A program made the translations under genes and the position numbers. This document shows positions 49,580-60,050 of a stretch of DNA of 64,000 bases, piece after piece. The notes under the pieces are model-generated. The model saw only the letters and a list, made by a program, of their open reading frames with translations, had not been told where the DNA came from and ran no database searches. This DNA comes from Rhynchopus sp. YZ270_cl-10 (lineage: Eukaryota; Euglenozoa; Diplonemea; Diplonemida; Diplonemidae). The stretch lies in NCBI GenBank assembly GCA_964035575.1, contig OZ037925.1:682001-746000 (forward strand). The letters run 5' to 3'. Numbering within the stretch: position 1 is the first letter of the stretch; each line of letters begins with the position of its first letter.

Positions 49580-50962
49580 ATGAGCGACGCTGAAGGAGAC
49601 TCCTGCACTCCTTATGTGGGCGAGAGGGTGATGCTCCAGGGGACCGGGAAGTGGTGGTCCGGGGAGATGTGCCGGGCAACCATCGTCGACGTCCGCGAGA
49701 GCGACAACAGCGTCAAGGTGCAGTACCTCGCCGACGGCGGCTTCAAGCGCTTCCCCGTCACCGAGTACGCTCGCCTCCTCTGTGGGCCTACCGACGACAC
49801 TGCGCAGTTCGGCACCCTCAATGTCGAATGGACGGACGACGTCCTCTCCTCGATGGTTGGGGAGGTCGAAAACGAGGTTTCCCGCCTCAGAGATGAACTC
49901 AAGGAAGCTGTCGTACGCCGTGACTTCATCCAAGCAGACCGCCTCAAGCTGGACATCCAGGTGAAAGTGAAGCAGGCAGACGAAAGCCAGCTCGAACAAC
50001 GCAACCTCCTCGTCGCCATCAAGAGAGAAGACTTCAAGGAGGCTGCCGTCATCCAGGAGAGAATCAACGCTCTGAAGAATGGCAAAAAGTCCGAGACGAG
50101 TCAGTCGTCGGAACTGACCTTTTCTGACATTGCGCAGAAGTCCTTCAAACGCGCTCTGGGAGGAGGCATGGCAGGCGCCATGGCGATGGTGGTGCAGGTG
50201 ACGACCCTGATGTGGATGCGCACCACCATGAACTACCAGTACCGTTATGGTACCAGCACGACAGAGGCGTTCCGTACGCTGTGGGCAGAGGGAGGTGTGC
50301 CGCGTTTCTACCGTGGTATCCTGCCTGCGCTTGCTCAAGGGCCGTTGTCGCGCTTCGGAGACACTGCAGCGAACATCGGTGCCCTGACGCTTCTCGACCA
50401 CTACCCGCAGACAAAGGATCTCCCTGTGGCAGGGAAGACTGTTTTCGCGTCCGCAGCGGCCGCTTCCTGGAGAATCTGTCTGACACCGTTGGACACCGTG
50501 AAGACCATGCTCCAAGTGGAGGGCAAAGATGGTCTCAAGAAGTTGGTCGCCAAAGCGCGCACCGGAGGGCCGCTGGTGTACTACCACGGTGCGCTTGGTG
50601 CGTCTGCAGCAACGTTCGCGGGGCACTACCCGTGGTTCGCAACGTACAACACCCTGGACGCGAAGATCCCTGTCCCGGCAGAGTTGAGCTACAGATTGAT
50701 GAGAAACGCGTCGCTTGGGTTCTGTGCTTCCGTTGTTTCCGACACAGTGTCGAACTCACTCCGTGTCCTGAAGACCTACAGACAGACCTCGACAGTGAAC
50801 GTCAGCTACAGCGAGGCTGCAAGGGAGATCATCAAGAGCGACGGAGTCGCAGGTCTGTTCGGACGTGGACTCAAAACGAGAATTATGGCAAACGGAATGC
50901 AGGGAATGATGTTCTCCGTCATGTGGAAGTACTTCGACAGTGTCATCAAGGGGACTGCTTAG
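49580..50962 (+). CDS. Mitochondrial carrier (SLC25)-like protein fused to Tudor-like and UVR-like segments
   Basis: A 460-residue protein. Residues about 11-68 form a Tudor/agenet-like module (GERVMLQGTGKWW...ATIVDV...VKVQYLADGGFKRF). Two helical UVR-like motifs follow (AVVRRDFIQADRLKLDIQ, AIKREDFKEAAVIQERINAL, about 105-150). From about 180 to the end is an SLC25 fold with six predicted helices. Only the middle repeat keeps the signature PLDTVK (about 307); the first and third are degenerate (VQVTTLM, VSDTVSN). Substrate contacts are therefore hard to infer, and transport may be lost or atypical. The inner mitochondrial membrane is the family location, but the N-terminal extension is unusual. 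The ATG follows CCCAG and a CA-rich 27-nt leader. SLC25 assignment is good; the N-terminal labels are structural guesses. Confidence 0.85.
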   Translation: MSDAEGDSCTPYVGERVMLQGTGKWWSGEMCRATIVDVRESDNSVKVQYLADGGFKRFPVTEYARLLCGPTDDTAQFGTLNVEWTDDVLSSMVGEVENEVSRLRDELKEAVVRRDFIQADRLKLDIQVKVKQADESQLEQRNLLVAIKREDFKEAAVIQERINALKNGKKSETSQSSELTFSDIAQKSFKRALGGGMAGAMAMVVQVTTLMWMRTTMNYQYRYGTSTTEAFRTLWAEGGVPRFYRGILPALAQGPLSRFGDTAANIGALTLLDHYPQTKDLPVAGKTVFASAAAASWRICLTPLDTVKTMLQVEGKDGLKKLVAKARTGGPLVYYHGALGASAATFAGHYPWFATYNTLDAKIPVPAELSYRLMRNASLGFCASVVSDTVSNSLRVLKTYRQTSTVNVSYSEAAREIIKSDGVAGLFGRGLKTRIMANGMQGMMFSVMWKYFDSVIKGTA

Positions 50963-51270
50963 ATGCGCTTTCAAATTTATTTTGGAAAAATTAAGAAGCG
51001 CCATTTTTTTTTTTTAAATGTGATTTTACACCACAAACAGCAACACTGGCTTTTCCTACGGTATTGTTTTGACTACAAAACCCATCTCTAGGTGGGGCAA
51101 TTAAACGACACAACTGGAGTTGGCTAATAGTGTGCATAGAACCCTACCAAAGGTGGGGTAAGGCGATTATAGGTAACAATACAAAAAAAAATGGGGTTAT
51201 GGGAAGACGGTTTGGATGAAGGGGGTTCGGGCAAACAAAACGGGTGATTTACGCATTTTTTTTTTCCTGA

Positions 51271-51318
51271 GATGACTAGGCACGAGAGGCTTAGGTTCAT
51301 CCTATCAGTTTTCTTTTT
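51271..51318 (+). repeat. Family A repeat
   Basis: GATGACTAGGCACGAGAGGC, TTAGGTTCATCCTATCAGTT, TTC. Confidence 0.8.
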
Positions 51319-51442
51319 CTTTTTTTTTCTTTTTCATTTTTGGGGGATGGGGTGTGTTTAACGATGGCTAGCTTGACCTAACCTCCCTCTGTTGATTTCT
51401 CTTCTTCAAGTGTTCCCAGATGTTCCCCTTTTTTTCTTATAG

Positions 51443-51482
51443 AGAGTATGTGCACGAGAGGCAGATTCGTCTTTATTTTTTT
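51443..51482 (+). repeat. Family B hairpin
   Basis: GAGTATGTGCACGAGAGGCA, GATTCGTCTTTATTTTT: TGTGC/GGCA stem. Confidence 0.65.
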
Positions 51483-51550
51483 CTTTTTTATTGCCTTCCT
51501 CTTCTTTTTTTTTGAACCAAATTACAACGCCACCTCAAAAAAAAAAAAGG

Positions 51551-51605
51551 TAGTAGAGCACACTCCAGGGTGGCTACACTAATACAACCAAGTTTTTCAA
51601 GAATA
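51551..51605 (+). repeat. Family D repeat
   Basis: TAGTAGAGCACACTCCAGGG, TGGCTACACTAATACAACCA, AGTTTTTCAAG. Confidence 0.85.
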
Positions 51606-52294
51606 AAATAATACCCCTCATTTTCATTTTTTGTACATTTCTGGAGACTGTTTTTGTACAAAAAAAGAAATGTTTTTCCGGTCTAATATTTTTTTATCTC
51701 CGAACTGTGGTGATTGATTTTCCGATCAAAAAAAAAATCCTTTTTTTTTTTAAAGGGTGAAGATTTGTCTGAAAGTGGCAGCTTTATGGGCGTGTACTTT
51801 TTTTGTTTTGTTTTGTAACGCAGGATTTCCCCCTGAAGGGTGTAGTATATTTCCGGTCAGACCATGGTATCCAAATAGTAACCTATGTTCTAAAAAGGTA
51901 AATTCCGTCAGAAATATGCAATACAACCAGCGTTACTGCATCACACCCCCCCTCGCACTCCCTTGCTGGTGTACAGGGTACTCCTTGAAACCATTGTTTT
52001 TTTTCCTTCTTTTTTTCCTAAAAAAATTCATGATTTTTTTTTCGTGATCTCTGTCGCTAGGGGATTTTTTTGTCAATATTGGCAGAGAGTTGACAAAAAA
52101 AAAAATCAGCATGATACCGTTAAAGACACAACAACCTCGCAACTTTATTTGAAATGATTCATTTTGCAGGGGATCACAGTCTTGAGTTTGAGCTCTCCCC
52201 CGTTCAGTTTCACACAACATACGCACAGATGCTTTTTTTTCACGAAATTTTTTTTTGTCATATTTTTTATGCTTCCGAAATGTAGATTAGTTTG

Positions 52295-52350
52295 AAGTGA
52301 CTGCGTCCGCCGAAGTATGATGAAGTGGTTGCACTTTCAGATTCTCTCTC
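52295..52350 (+). repeat. Family C hairpin
   Basis: AGTGACTGCGTCCGCCGAAG, TGGTTGCACTTTCAGATTCT, CTCTC. Confidence 0.7.
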
Positions 52351-53070
52351 TTTTTTTATTTTTTTTTTTTTTTGTTTCTCCCCCCCCTGCCACCTCCAGC
52401 TTCATCCCTTGAACAGATGAGAGACGAAAGGATTTCCTGACGTTTTTTCTTCTTTCTTTATTGACATTTGCCCATTTTTTTTTTCCCCGTCATCTTTTTG
52501 CCAAATCTATATTAGTTAGTTATCTCTCTTTTGCCTCGTCTATTTAGCGGGTCTCATCCCCCTCCCCTTTCTCACCCCTTCTCTCTCTCTCCTTTTGTTT
52601 ACCCTTAGTATGCTTTGGCCATCTATGTCTGTTCTTGTTCTCTTGTTTAGTGTCTGTATCTGCAGCCCTTCCGGCTTTCCCTATAATTAACTTTTTGCTA
52701 TTTTTTTTTTCTCCTTACGACGGTACATTACCCTCATGTTACTGCAAAGAGGTGGAGTGGTACCATAGGCAAAGACATAAAATGGCAAAGATAAAAAAAA
52801 GAAAAAGAAAAAGAAAAGGAGGCAGACACAAACAAACAAAACAGCGGATATACATGAACCTAGTTATTCGAAATTTACGTTTTAAAAAGAGAGTGAAATT
52901 ATTGCAAGGTGGTAATTAGAATGTTCCGCCATGGGTTTTCGAAAAAAAAAGAAAAAATTCAAAAAAAGAAGAAAAAAAAAAAAAATGACATAACCCTCTT
53001 GGTAGGTGATTATGGATAATAAAAACACAAAAATAAAAAAATGACACAAAAAAAAAACAAAAGAAAATGA

Positions 53071-53122
53071 TAGTGGAGCTTATCCTGTCTACACTAATAT
53101 AAAAAAAAACCAAGTTTTGGAA
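53071..53122 (+). repeat. Family D repeat
   Basis: TAGTGGAGCTTATCCTGTCT, ACACTAATATAAAA, ACCAAGTTTTGG. Confidence 0.75.
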
Positions 53123-53789
53123 GAATGGAGGAAAAATGAAAATAAGAAAAAAAAAAAACTTTAAAAGAACCCAACATTGTCTTGAGGGGAGGGAGGAACT
53201 GCACACGACAAGAACATTTCTAAATTTACTCTTCTTCGCAAAAAAAAAAAAAAAAAAATGTTGTCAACCCTTCTCCTTCCCCCCCACCTTCCCCCCCCTT
53301 TTTTTTTCTCATTCACATTTTACATCGTATGTATCCTTTCTTCACACTGTCGGAATTCGCTCAGAAGGCATCCACCCGATTCACATAACAGAACTGCACG
53401 TCTGTCGGAACGACCATAAAGGAAGCTACCTCCTCGGCATCCTCCTCGGTAGTAGATTTGGTGTGGCTGAAAGGGGGGTACTATTTTTGTGCTACTTTGT
53501 GCTCCTCCACACCAAGGTTCGTAGAATCCTACAAGAGTCACGTAGTTCCTGTGAGCTAGAGTTGCTTGTCCATCTATGAAGGAGAGAGCGACCAATCCAT
53601 GTGAAGCCACAAGAGGAGTCCGTCCGTTGTGGTCGATACATATTCCAGTGTTTTGTGTGATGTAGGTCATACTGTAGGTAGTGCAGGAGGACAGAAGTAC
53701 CATATATCCACCCTGTCGGTTCTCTTGCATTCTCAATAACTCAAAACAGACTTTATAGTTTTTTGGATAAATATTTTTTTGGGGAAAAA

Positions 53790-56675
53790 ATGATGTGTGT
53801 GTTTCTGCTGCTGCTGTGTGGCTGTCTGCCGTGTGCGGCGCTCTCGAACTGGGGTAAGGACTTCGTGCTTGTGGACGGCGACATCCAGGTGCGGGAGGAA
53901 GAGGGGCGGGATGGGGAGGGGCTGTCTGCATCGGCAACGTCGCGCCAGTCGCAGATCTGGCCACTGGGTGTGGTGCGCTATGTGGTGGAGACTGTCGAGG
54001 TGAACGGGGATGGCGTTGTGCCGCTTGCGGCAGACGACGTGCGCATCTCACGGGCAATTGACAACTGGGAGGCAAAGACATGCATCCGCTTCTCGCCGTG
54101 TGCAAGCGAGGACACCTGCGCGATCCCCTACATCAGGTTCGTAGCAGGCACCGGCTGCAGCTCACCCGTGGGTGCGTACACCACACGTGCGAACACTATC
54201 TACCTTGCTGTCGGATGTTCAACAGGAGCAACCATCCACGAAATTGGCCACTCGATGGGGCTGCTGCACGAGCAGATGCGCAAGGACCGTGACGAGTACG
54301 TGGTGGTGGACCTGGCACAGGTGACGCCAGGGTACACAGGGAACTTCGGGAAGATGAGCAGCACAACAGGGCGCGACATCGGCAAGTACGACTACGGCTC
54401 GATCATGCACTACGGGTCTGATGCCTTTGCCATTGGGTCGACACCGACGATCATTGCGCCAGTGCCGATCGGGCAGAGGGGTGCGCTGAGTGCAGGGGAC
54501 GTGGAGACAGTGGACTTCCTCTACAACGGGTGTGCTGCGACGTACGCACAGCCGGTGTGTCTGCCGTCTGTTGATGTGGCACAGACACACCTTGTTGTGC
54601 ACTCGAAGCCGTGGAACATGGACTTCAACGTGATGTACGACACTGCGCAGGCTGTGACGGTGACGTACGCAGGGACGACAGCACCTGCAGGAGAGATGGC
54701 GTACTCGAGGGCGTCGGGGAGCAGCATGGGCAGCATTGGGTTCACGCAGCTCACCTTCACACCGTCTGCTGCGCGGGCGGGACAGACCTTCACCCTGAGT
54801 GCGACCTTCACTGCGCCGGACGGGACGGCGGCCACGTGTGCGATCACAGTGCGGGTGGCGGTGTCGAACACCGTGTGCTATGGAATTGATGGGAACGACC
54901 CGAACGTGTGCAGCGGGCACGGGACGTGTGTGGACGACCTGTTCACCCCTTGCCAGTGCGACGCGGGGTATGCAGGTGTGGACTGCAGTGGGACAACGAC
55001 GTGCCCGACAGACTACCTGCACTCCTTTGACGGTGGTATGCCGTGGAAGCCGTTTGGTGGCACGTCTGTGTCTGAGGACTCTGCCTTCTTCGCTGCCGGC
55101 GGTTCGAGCATGCGTGTGGGCGACGTGGGGTCGACTACGCGTGCGCAGTCAAGACTCGAGCTTGCGGCAGACAGCATGCCGCACAGGATGACCTTCTCCT
55201 TTGCTGCCATGGCGGGTGCGCAGGAGACACCTCAGCTGCGTCTGCGGAGGGGCACGAAGTCATGTGTCCGTGTGGACCGTGGCTCGACCGGTGTGTGGCG
55301 TGTTGGTGGTGCTGAAGTGCCGGGCACTGTTGTGCAGACAGAGAAGTTCTACGCAGTGGTGGTTGACTTGGACTGGGCTGCGTTTGAGTACACTGTCTCC
55401 ATTGACGGCGTGTTCCTCGCAACCAGCACGATCACCACAGACTGCACTGGTGGTGCAGATGTTGTCATCTTCTTTGGGAACGGATGGTTGGATGAGTTCA
55501 TGTTTCATTGCACCATTCCTTCCGTCGCAACACCAGTTACCCTGGCACCAGCAACAGATGCACCGGCAACTGACGCACCAGCAACTGACGCACCTGCAAC
55601 AGACGCACCAGCAACTGACGCACCAGCGACAGACGCACCGGCAACTGACGCACCAGCAACTGACACACCTGCAACAGATGCACCAGCGACAGACGCACCT
55701 GCAACAGACGCACCTGCAACAGACGCACCAGCAACTGACGCACCAGCGACAGACGCACCGGCAACTGACGCACCAGCAACTGACGCACCTGCAACAGATG
55801 CACCAGCGACAGACGCACCTGCAACAGACGCACCTGCAACAGACGCACCTGCAACAGATGCACCGGCAACTGACGCACCAGCAACTGACGCACCTGCAAC
55901 AGACGCACCAGCAACTGACGCACCAGCGACAGACGCACCTGCAACAGATGCACCGGCAACTGACGCACCAGCAACTGATGCACCGGCAACTGACGCACCT
56001 GCAACAGATGCACCAGCGACAGACGCACCTGCAACAGACGCACCTGCAACAGATGCACCGGCAACTGACGCACCAGCAACTGACGCACCAGCAACTGACG
56101 CACCAGCGACAGACGCACCTGCAACAGATGCACCGTCAACTGACGCACCAGCAACTGATGCACCGGCAACTGACGCACCTGCAACTGACGCACCAGCGAC
56201 AGACACACCTGTCCCACTCCCGCCAAGCACCCTCCCTGGACTGACGACGTCTGTGTACAAGACTACAGACACCATGGAGGACTTCCCTGACTTTGAGGCC
56301 CTGACCCCTCTGCACGTGGTTGTGTCCGACCGTGTGGTCTTCCGGAACAGGCACTTTAAGAACATCGACGCAACTCTGGTGGACGACTTTGCGGCAACGT
56401 TGGAGGGCTTCCTGAGGGTTGAGGTTGCTGGGGAGTACACCCTGTACCTGAAGTCGAGCGACGGGTCGCGGCTGTGGCTGGACGGCGAGCTTGTGATTGA
56501 GAACGGCGGCGTGCACGACGCAGAGGAGGTGACGGCGACGTTGGAACTGTCTGCAGGCCTGCACGACCTGGAGATCCACTTCTTCGAACACGTGTCGAAG
56601 GCTGTCCTGAAGCTGGAGTGGACACTGCCGAGCGGCGGGAGGCAGTACGTGCCTGCGGAGAACCTGTCGCACTGA
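53790..56675 (+). CDS. Secreted astacin metalloprotease with EGF, Thr-Pro repeat stalk and PA14 domain
   Basis: Predicted secreted zinc endopeptidase of 961 residues. The signal peptide is MMCVFLLLLCGCLPCAALS. The astacin catalytic domain (about 50-255) carries the zinc site HEIGHSMGLLHE (His150, Glu151, His154, His160) and Met-turn SIMHYG (Met206). Next come a beta-sandwich-like segment (about 265-355), an EGF-like module (CSGHGTC...CQCDAGYAGVDC, about 370-400) and a LamG-like segment (about 405-580). About 44 copies of Ala-Thr-Asp-Ala-Pro form a probably O-glycosylated stalk (586-805). A PA14 carbohydrate-binding-type domain follows (about 815-960; TLYLKSSDGSRLWLDGELV). No transmembrane anchor is seen. 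It could act on extracellular matrix or glycan-bound substrate. ATG 53790 (or 53793) gives the best signal peptide. No intron. GC-rich codon use resembles MVP. Confidence 0.93.
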   Translation: MMCVFLLLLCGCLPCAALSNWGKDFVLVDGDIQVREEEGRDGEGLSASATSRQSQIWPLGVVRYVVETVEVNGDGVVPLAADDVRISRAIDNWEAKTCIRFSPCASEDTCAIPYIRFVAGTGCSSPVGAYTTRANTIYLAVGCSTGATIHEIGHSMGLLHEQMRKDRDEYVVVDLAQVTPGYTGNFGKMSSTTGRDIGKYDYGSIMHYGSDAFAIGSTPTIIAPVPIGQRGALSAGDVETVDFLYNGCAATYAQPVCLPSVDVAQTHLVVHSKPWNMDFNVMYDTAQAVTVTYAGTTAPAGEMAYSRASGSSMGSIGFTQLTFTPSAARAGQTFTLSATFTAPDGTAATCAITVRVAVSNTVCYGIDGNDPNVCSGHGTCVDDLFTPCQCDAGYAGVDCSGTTTCPTDYLHSFDGGMPWKPFGGTSVSEDSAFFAAGGSSMRVGDVGSTTRAQSRLELAADSMPHRMTFSFAAMAGAQETPQLRLRRGTKSCVRVDRGSTGVWRVGGAEVPGTVVQTEKFYAVVVDLDWAAFEYTVSIDGVFLATSTITTDCTGGADVVIFFGNGWLDEFMFHCTIPSVATPVTLAPATDAPATDAPATDAPATDAPATDAPATDAPATDAPATDTPATDAPATDAPATDAPATDAPATDAPATDAPATDAPATDAPATDAPATDAPATDAPATDAPATDAPATDAPATDAPATDAPATDAPATDAPATDAPATDAPATDAPATDAPATDAPATDAPATDAPATDAPATDAPATDAPATDAPATDAPATDAPSTDAPATDAPATDAPATDAPATDTPVPLPPSTLPGLTTSVYKTTDTMEDFPDFEALTPLHVVVSDRVVFRNRHFKNIDATLVDDFAATLEGFLRVEVAGEYTLYLKSSDGSRLWLDGELVIENGGVHDAEEVTATLELSAGLHDLEIHFFEHVSKAVLKLEWTLPSGGRQYVPAENLSH
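55546..56205 (+). repeat. 15-bp coding repeat (Ala-Thr-Asp-Ala-Pro)n
   Basis: About 44 in-frame 15-bp units built from synonymous variants such as GCACCGGCAACTGAC, GCACCTGCAACAGAC and GCACCAGCGACAGAC. The variants recur in longer ordered blocks, so expansion proceeded by multi-unit duplication. Confidence 0.95.
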
Positions 56676-57645
56676 GGGTGACGGACATGGACACGCAAAC
56701 CCGGTTGGCAGCATCGTTTTATTATACCTCCTGCGAATGGCGGCGTCAGTGCGTGCCGACCACACACAGCACAAATTGTTGTTGTGTGTGTTTCCCTTTT
56801 CCGCTGCCGGGTGGTGTACTTCATTAGTATTTTCCCTGTCCTGTCCTTGCTGTGGCTTGATGCCGTGTCGCACCACAAGGCAGGTGTCTGCGTCTTCTAC
56901 TCGCAGCAGAACTTTTTCCCAATTTTGAATTTCGAACTTCCACTTTTTGCTTTTTGCTTCATTTTGTTCACAAAGTGACCTATCATCTTTACCACCTTTC
57001 TATTCGTTTGTTTGCTGCGTTTTGTGTCTCGTTCCTCAGGCACCTCGTTGGCTCTAGGTACCAGGTGAGGAAGGTGACACAGCGTAGCTCTGACGGCATG
57101 TCTGTGCCGAAGATGTGTGTGTCCGTGAGGCGCATTAAAATCTGCTAAATTTTCTTTTCTTTTGCTTTGTTCACATGCAGACCCTTTCTCAGCTCACCAG
57201 CTGTGTTTTGTGTCGTTATTGTTGAACTGGAACAATACCATCAGGAATCACCACAATAAAAATTGACGGCCCTGCCCGTCCTCCCCTTCCCTTCCCTCTC
57301 CGTACGACTTGGTCTTTGAGGTGACGTTGCTGTCACCTTGCGTAACCAACCTGTTCTGCGTTTGCTATGCTATTTGGAAAAAAAACAGAGACTGTGAGAT
57401 AACAGCTACCTCACAAGAAGCTTCACCGACACTATCTCACAGCACCTCAGCTTTGCAACCAATTATGCGGCTGCTACATACGCACGCCTTTCATTTCATG
57501 CTACCATGCTTGGCCTGGTGTCGTTGGTTTAGTTCAAAGACACTGTTTGGGACCCTTTGTAAATGCCACCCCCTTTTCCGTTAGAGAGATAGGTACCCTG
57601 TGTCTTTCATGCACATGACCCACCACCCTCTCGTCATTTCCATTC

Positions 57646-57692
57646 GGTGTATGCGTCCGCAAAGGCGTTGTGCACTGTCAACTTCCCTTTCC
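57646..57692 (+). repeat. Family C hairpin
   Basis: GTGTATGCGTCCGCAAAGGC, GTTGTGCACTGTCAACTTCC, then a pyrimidine run. Confidence 0.75.
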
Positions 57693-58155
57693 CCCCTTTT
57701 TTGTTTTCCACTCCTTTCTTCTGCAAAATCCTAACCGGGTCCCGTAATGGTGGCCTGGGTTGGGCTCTGTTGGGTGTGGTTGGGTATATAGGGGTTCTAG
57801 CACCCGTGTGCAAAGCGGCGATTGCGATTGCTCCCACAGGAAAATAGGGTGGTTGTGTGTCCTGCAAAACAATAATAATAATCAAATGACAGAAACACAC
57901 CCCCATCTCGTCCTTGGAGGGCTCTCGACTTCGCTCGCTTTAACACAGGACAGGCCTTCATGCACCACCCGCTCCCCTCTTCTCCCCTCTCCCCTCTTCC
58001 TCAGTGAGGTGTGTTGTTTCACTGATTGTGATGACATCAAGTCACAATCAGGAAACCGTCAGAATGAAAGCAACCATCAAAGAACAACCACAAAAGATCC
58101 TTCTTCACTTTTTTTTTACCCCAATTTTGTTCCCCCCCTTTTTTTTCCTTCTCGA

Positions 58156-58203
58156 AAAATTGTTGGAATAGTGTAGTTGCCACCTGCGCAATCTCTACTG
58201 TCT
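58156..58203 (-). repeat. Family E repeat, reverse orientation
   Basis: On + : TTGTTGGAATAGTGTAGTTG, CCACCTGCGCAATCTCTACT, the reverse complement of family E. Confidence 0.85.
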
Positions 58204-58406
58204 TTTTTTCATTTTCACACAACGCCACACCACTTCTATCACATCACACTACTCACCTTCAGGCATGATCCTAAGATAGAGGAAAAAACCGAAATTTTCG
58301 AAGTTTTAGATAGGAAATTGTCCCGTTTTTTTTCACCCATTTTTGCTGTATTTCCCCCATCCCCTCGCATAGGGGGAGTGCTGACTTTTTTTTACAGTCG
58401 AGCCCG

Positions 58407-58433
58407 GGCGCGCTTCGCGCGCCCGGGTCCCCA
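58407..58433 (+). repeat. UUCG-loop GC hairpin inside the hAT element
   Basis: CCCGGGCGCG-CTTCG-CGCGC followed by CCGGG forms a stem of about 10 bp capped by c(UUCG)g. A similar GCGCGC-TTC-GCGCGC lies at 59368-59382, outside the element. Confidence 0.85.
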
Positions 58434-58778
58434 CCTGAGCTCAAGTTGGGGGCCTCCGGCGGAATGTAAGAATTCCGTGGTTGTCCAACTGCGGAGTTCG
58501 GCACTTCACTGATATTTACACCAGGCAGACGGGGCACACGAATTATCAGTAACCTCAGTACATTTACAAAAGAAACGGCGGTCGTGGTACCCAAAGGTTC
58601 CTGGCGAAGCCACGGTACGCAACATTTCTAAAATTTGCGCTTTAATTGCACATTTTTACTGCCAAACTCTGTCATGGGAAGGGTGGGTTGCAAGCTTGCG
58701 CCGCAGGCGCACGGTACGCTACTTTTTGTCTTTCGCCATGCTGCATGCTTCCTTTTCCTTCAGCGCTTGACCAATTGC

Positions 58779-58935
58779 ATAGTACCATAGTACCATAATA
58801 CCATAGTACCATAGTACCATAGTACCATAGTACCATAGTACCATAGTACCATAGTACCATAGTACCATAGTACCATAGTACCATAGTACCATAGTACCAT
58901 AGTACCATAGTACCATAGTACACTAGTACACTAGT
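58779..58935 (+). repeat. 8-bp satellite (CCATAGTA)n
   Basis: About 17 copies of CCATAGTA with one CCATAATA variant and terminal CACTAGTA variants. Confidence 0.95.
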
Positions 58936-59479
58936 TACCGTGGGGCGATGGTTTATGGAAAGGGGGGAACCCCAAATTCAGTGGGGCGATGGTCGATGGT
59001 CAGCAATATCCCTGAGCATGATGCCCCTTTTTTGCGGGGGGGACAAAAATAATTTACTCCGAAAACACGTTATTTTGATAGTTTGGAGACTCGTCACACC
59101 TCTGGCTTTTCTCTCGGTAACTTTTGACCTAAAGAACACTGGTAAAAATGCACGACCAAAACGGGACAAAAAAACGGGACAAAAATGACGCCCGAGCGAA
59201 TTCCTTAGATGTCAGGAAGAGTTAGGATCATGCCTGCTCACCTTGGCAAATTTTTTTTTTTTTTTTTTACCACGAGAAACAGGGTAGTAGCTTGAAAGGT
59301 GCACTTTTCAAAAGTTGCTGGTTTGCTGGTTTAGAAAAAAATTTTCCCCGGTTGAAAGCGGTCGTCGCGCGCTTCGCGCGCGCCTCCCTGCCAACCACAG
59401 AGTGGAGAGGCAAAGGGTAAATTTTGCGAGACAATCAAGAAAATGGAATATACCCCTGTGTTAACGGAGCTTGGTCTTG

Positions 59480-59720
59480 CACCTTATGTTCCACTAACCG
59501 TACAAAGTCAATACGTCAGGGGCTGTTGCAACGGTTGGGTCATTTTGAAAAAAAACAGTCAACTTTTTGCAGCTTTGGTTTCAAGTTGCATTTGTGGCTG
59601 CAAAATGCAAGGGGGTTCCCGAGAAGACATTGTAAACTCTATTTTTTTGCGGAGCAAAAAAATAATATAAAGTGGCGCCGCAGGCAAAAAAAATTAGGGT
59701 ACAGTGCAAAACATGCAGCT
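59480..59720 (-). mobile_element. Degenerate reverse relative of the 30.3-kb hAT MITE
   Basis: GCGGAGCAAAAAAATAA, AGTGGCGCCGCAGGC, AAAATTAGGGTACAGTGCAA are the reverse complement of interior motifs of the 30267-30743 element. CAGGGGCTG at about 59519 resembles its terminus. Ends and duplication are not resolved. Confidence 0.55.
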
Positions 59721-60050
59721 TTTAACACCACAGAGTCGCTCAATGAACCCTTTTTAGGGGTTCGCTTACGTGTGAGGCTTTCTTCTGTGAGTGGGAAAGT
59801 GGTGCGGGGGAGGCGAAAAACTGAATCCCGAATCCCACTTTTTTTTTATATTTTTCCCCAAACCAGTAAACCAGCTCGTTCTGGTTTTGAAACCAGCAAA
59901 AGTACCCAAGCTATTTCCCTGACGAGAAAACGGAAACCTTACCGTACCAGCTTTCTCTCATTCTCTATGGTTCCTTTGTTTCACCTTAGGCATACTACAC
60001 TGTACTCTCCTTACCCTACAGTACACTGCAAACCCTAGCAGATACACTAC

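Larger units (their letters stand above)
50963..53789. other. Spacer between the carrier and astacin genes
   Basis: No gene. Families A (51271), B (51443), D (51551, 53071) and C (52295), plus GGTGATTGT-type copies, lie in T/A-run sequence. 53340-53760 is more balanced in composition but holds no recognisable protein. Confidence 0.6.
58260..59236. mobile_element. hAT-type non-autonomous element, 977 bp, 8-bp target duplication
   Basis: Inverted ends CAGGCATGATCCTAA and TTAGGATCATGCCTG, flanked by CTCACCTT at 58252-58259 and 59237-59244. It carries a very stable UUCG-capped hairpin (58407-58433) and a CCATAGTA array (58779-58935). No transposase. Confidence 0.92.
56676..60050. other. Spacer between the astacin and PPR genes
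   Basis: 56.7-57.3 kb looks like astacin 3' UTR, with an AATAAAAA at about 57256. Then come a family C copy, an antisense family E copy, a hAT-type MITE (58260-59236), and AT-rich sequence (59420-59760) resembling the reverse of the 30.3-kb MITE interior. No gene. Confidence 0.6.

Noticed and set aside
55505-56878. Val-Ala-Gly-Ala-Ser antisense repeat protein
   Set aside because: Shadow of the astacin stalk repeat.
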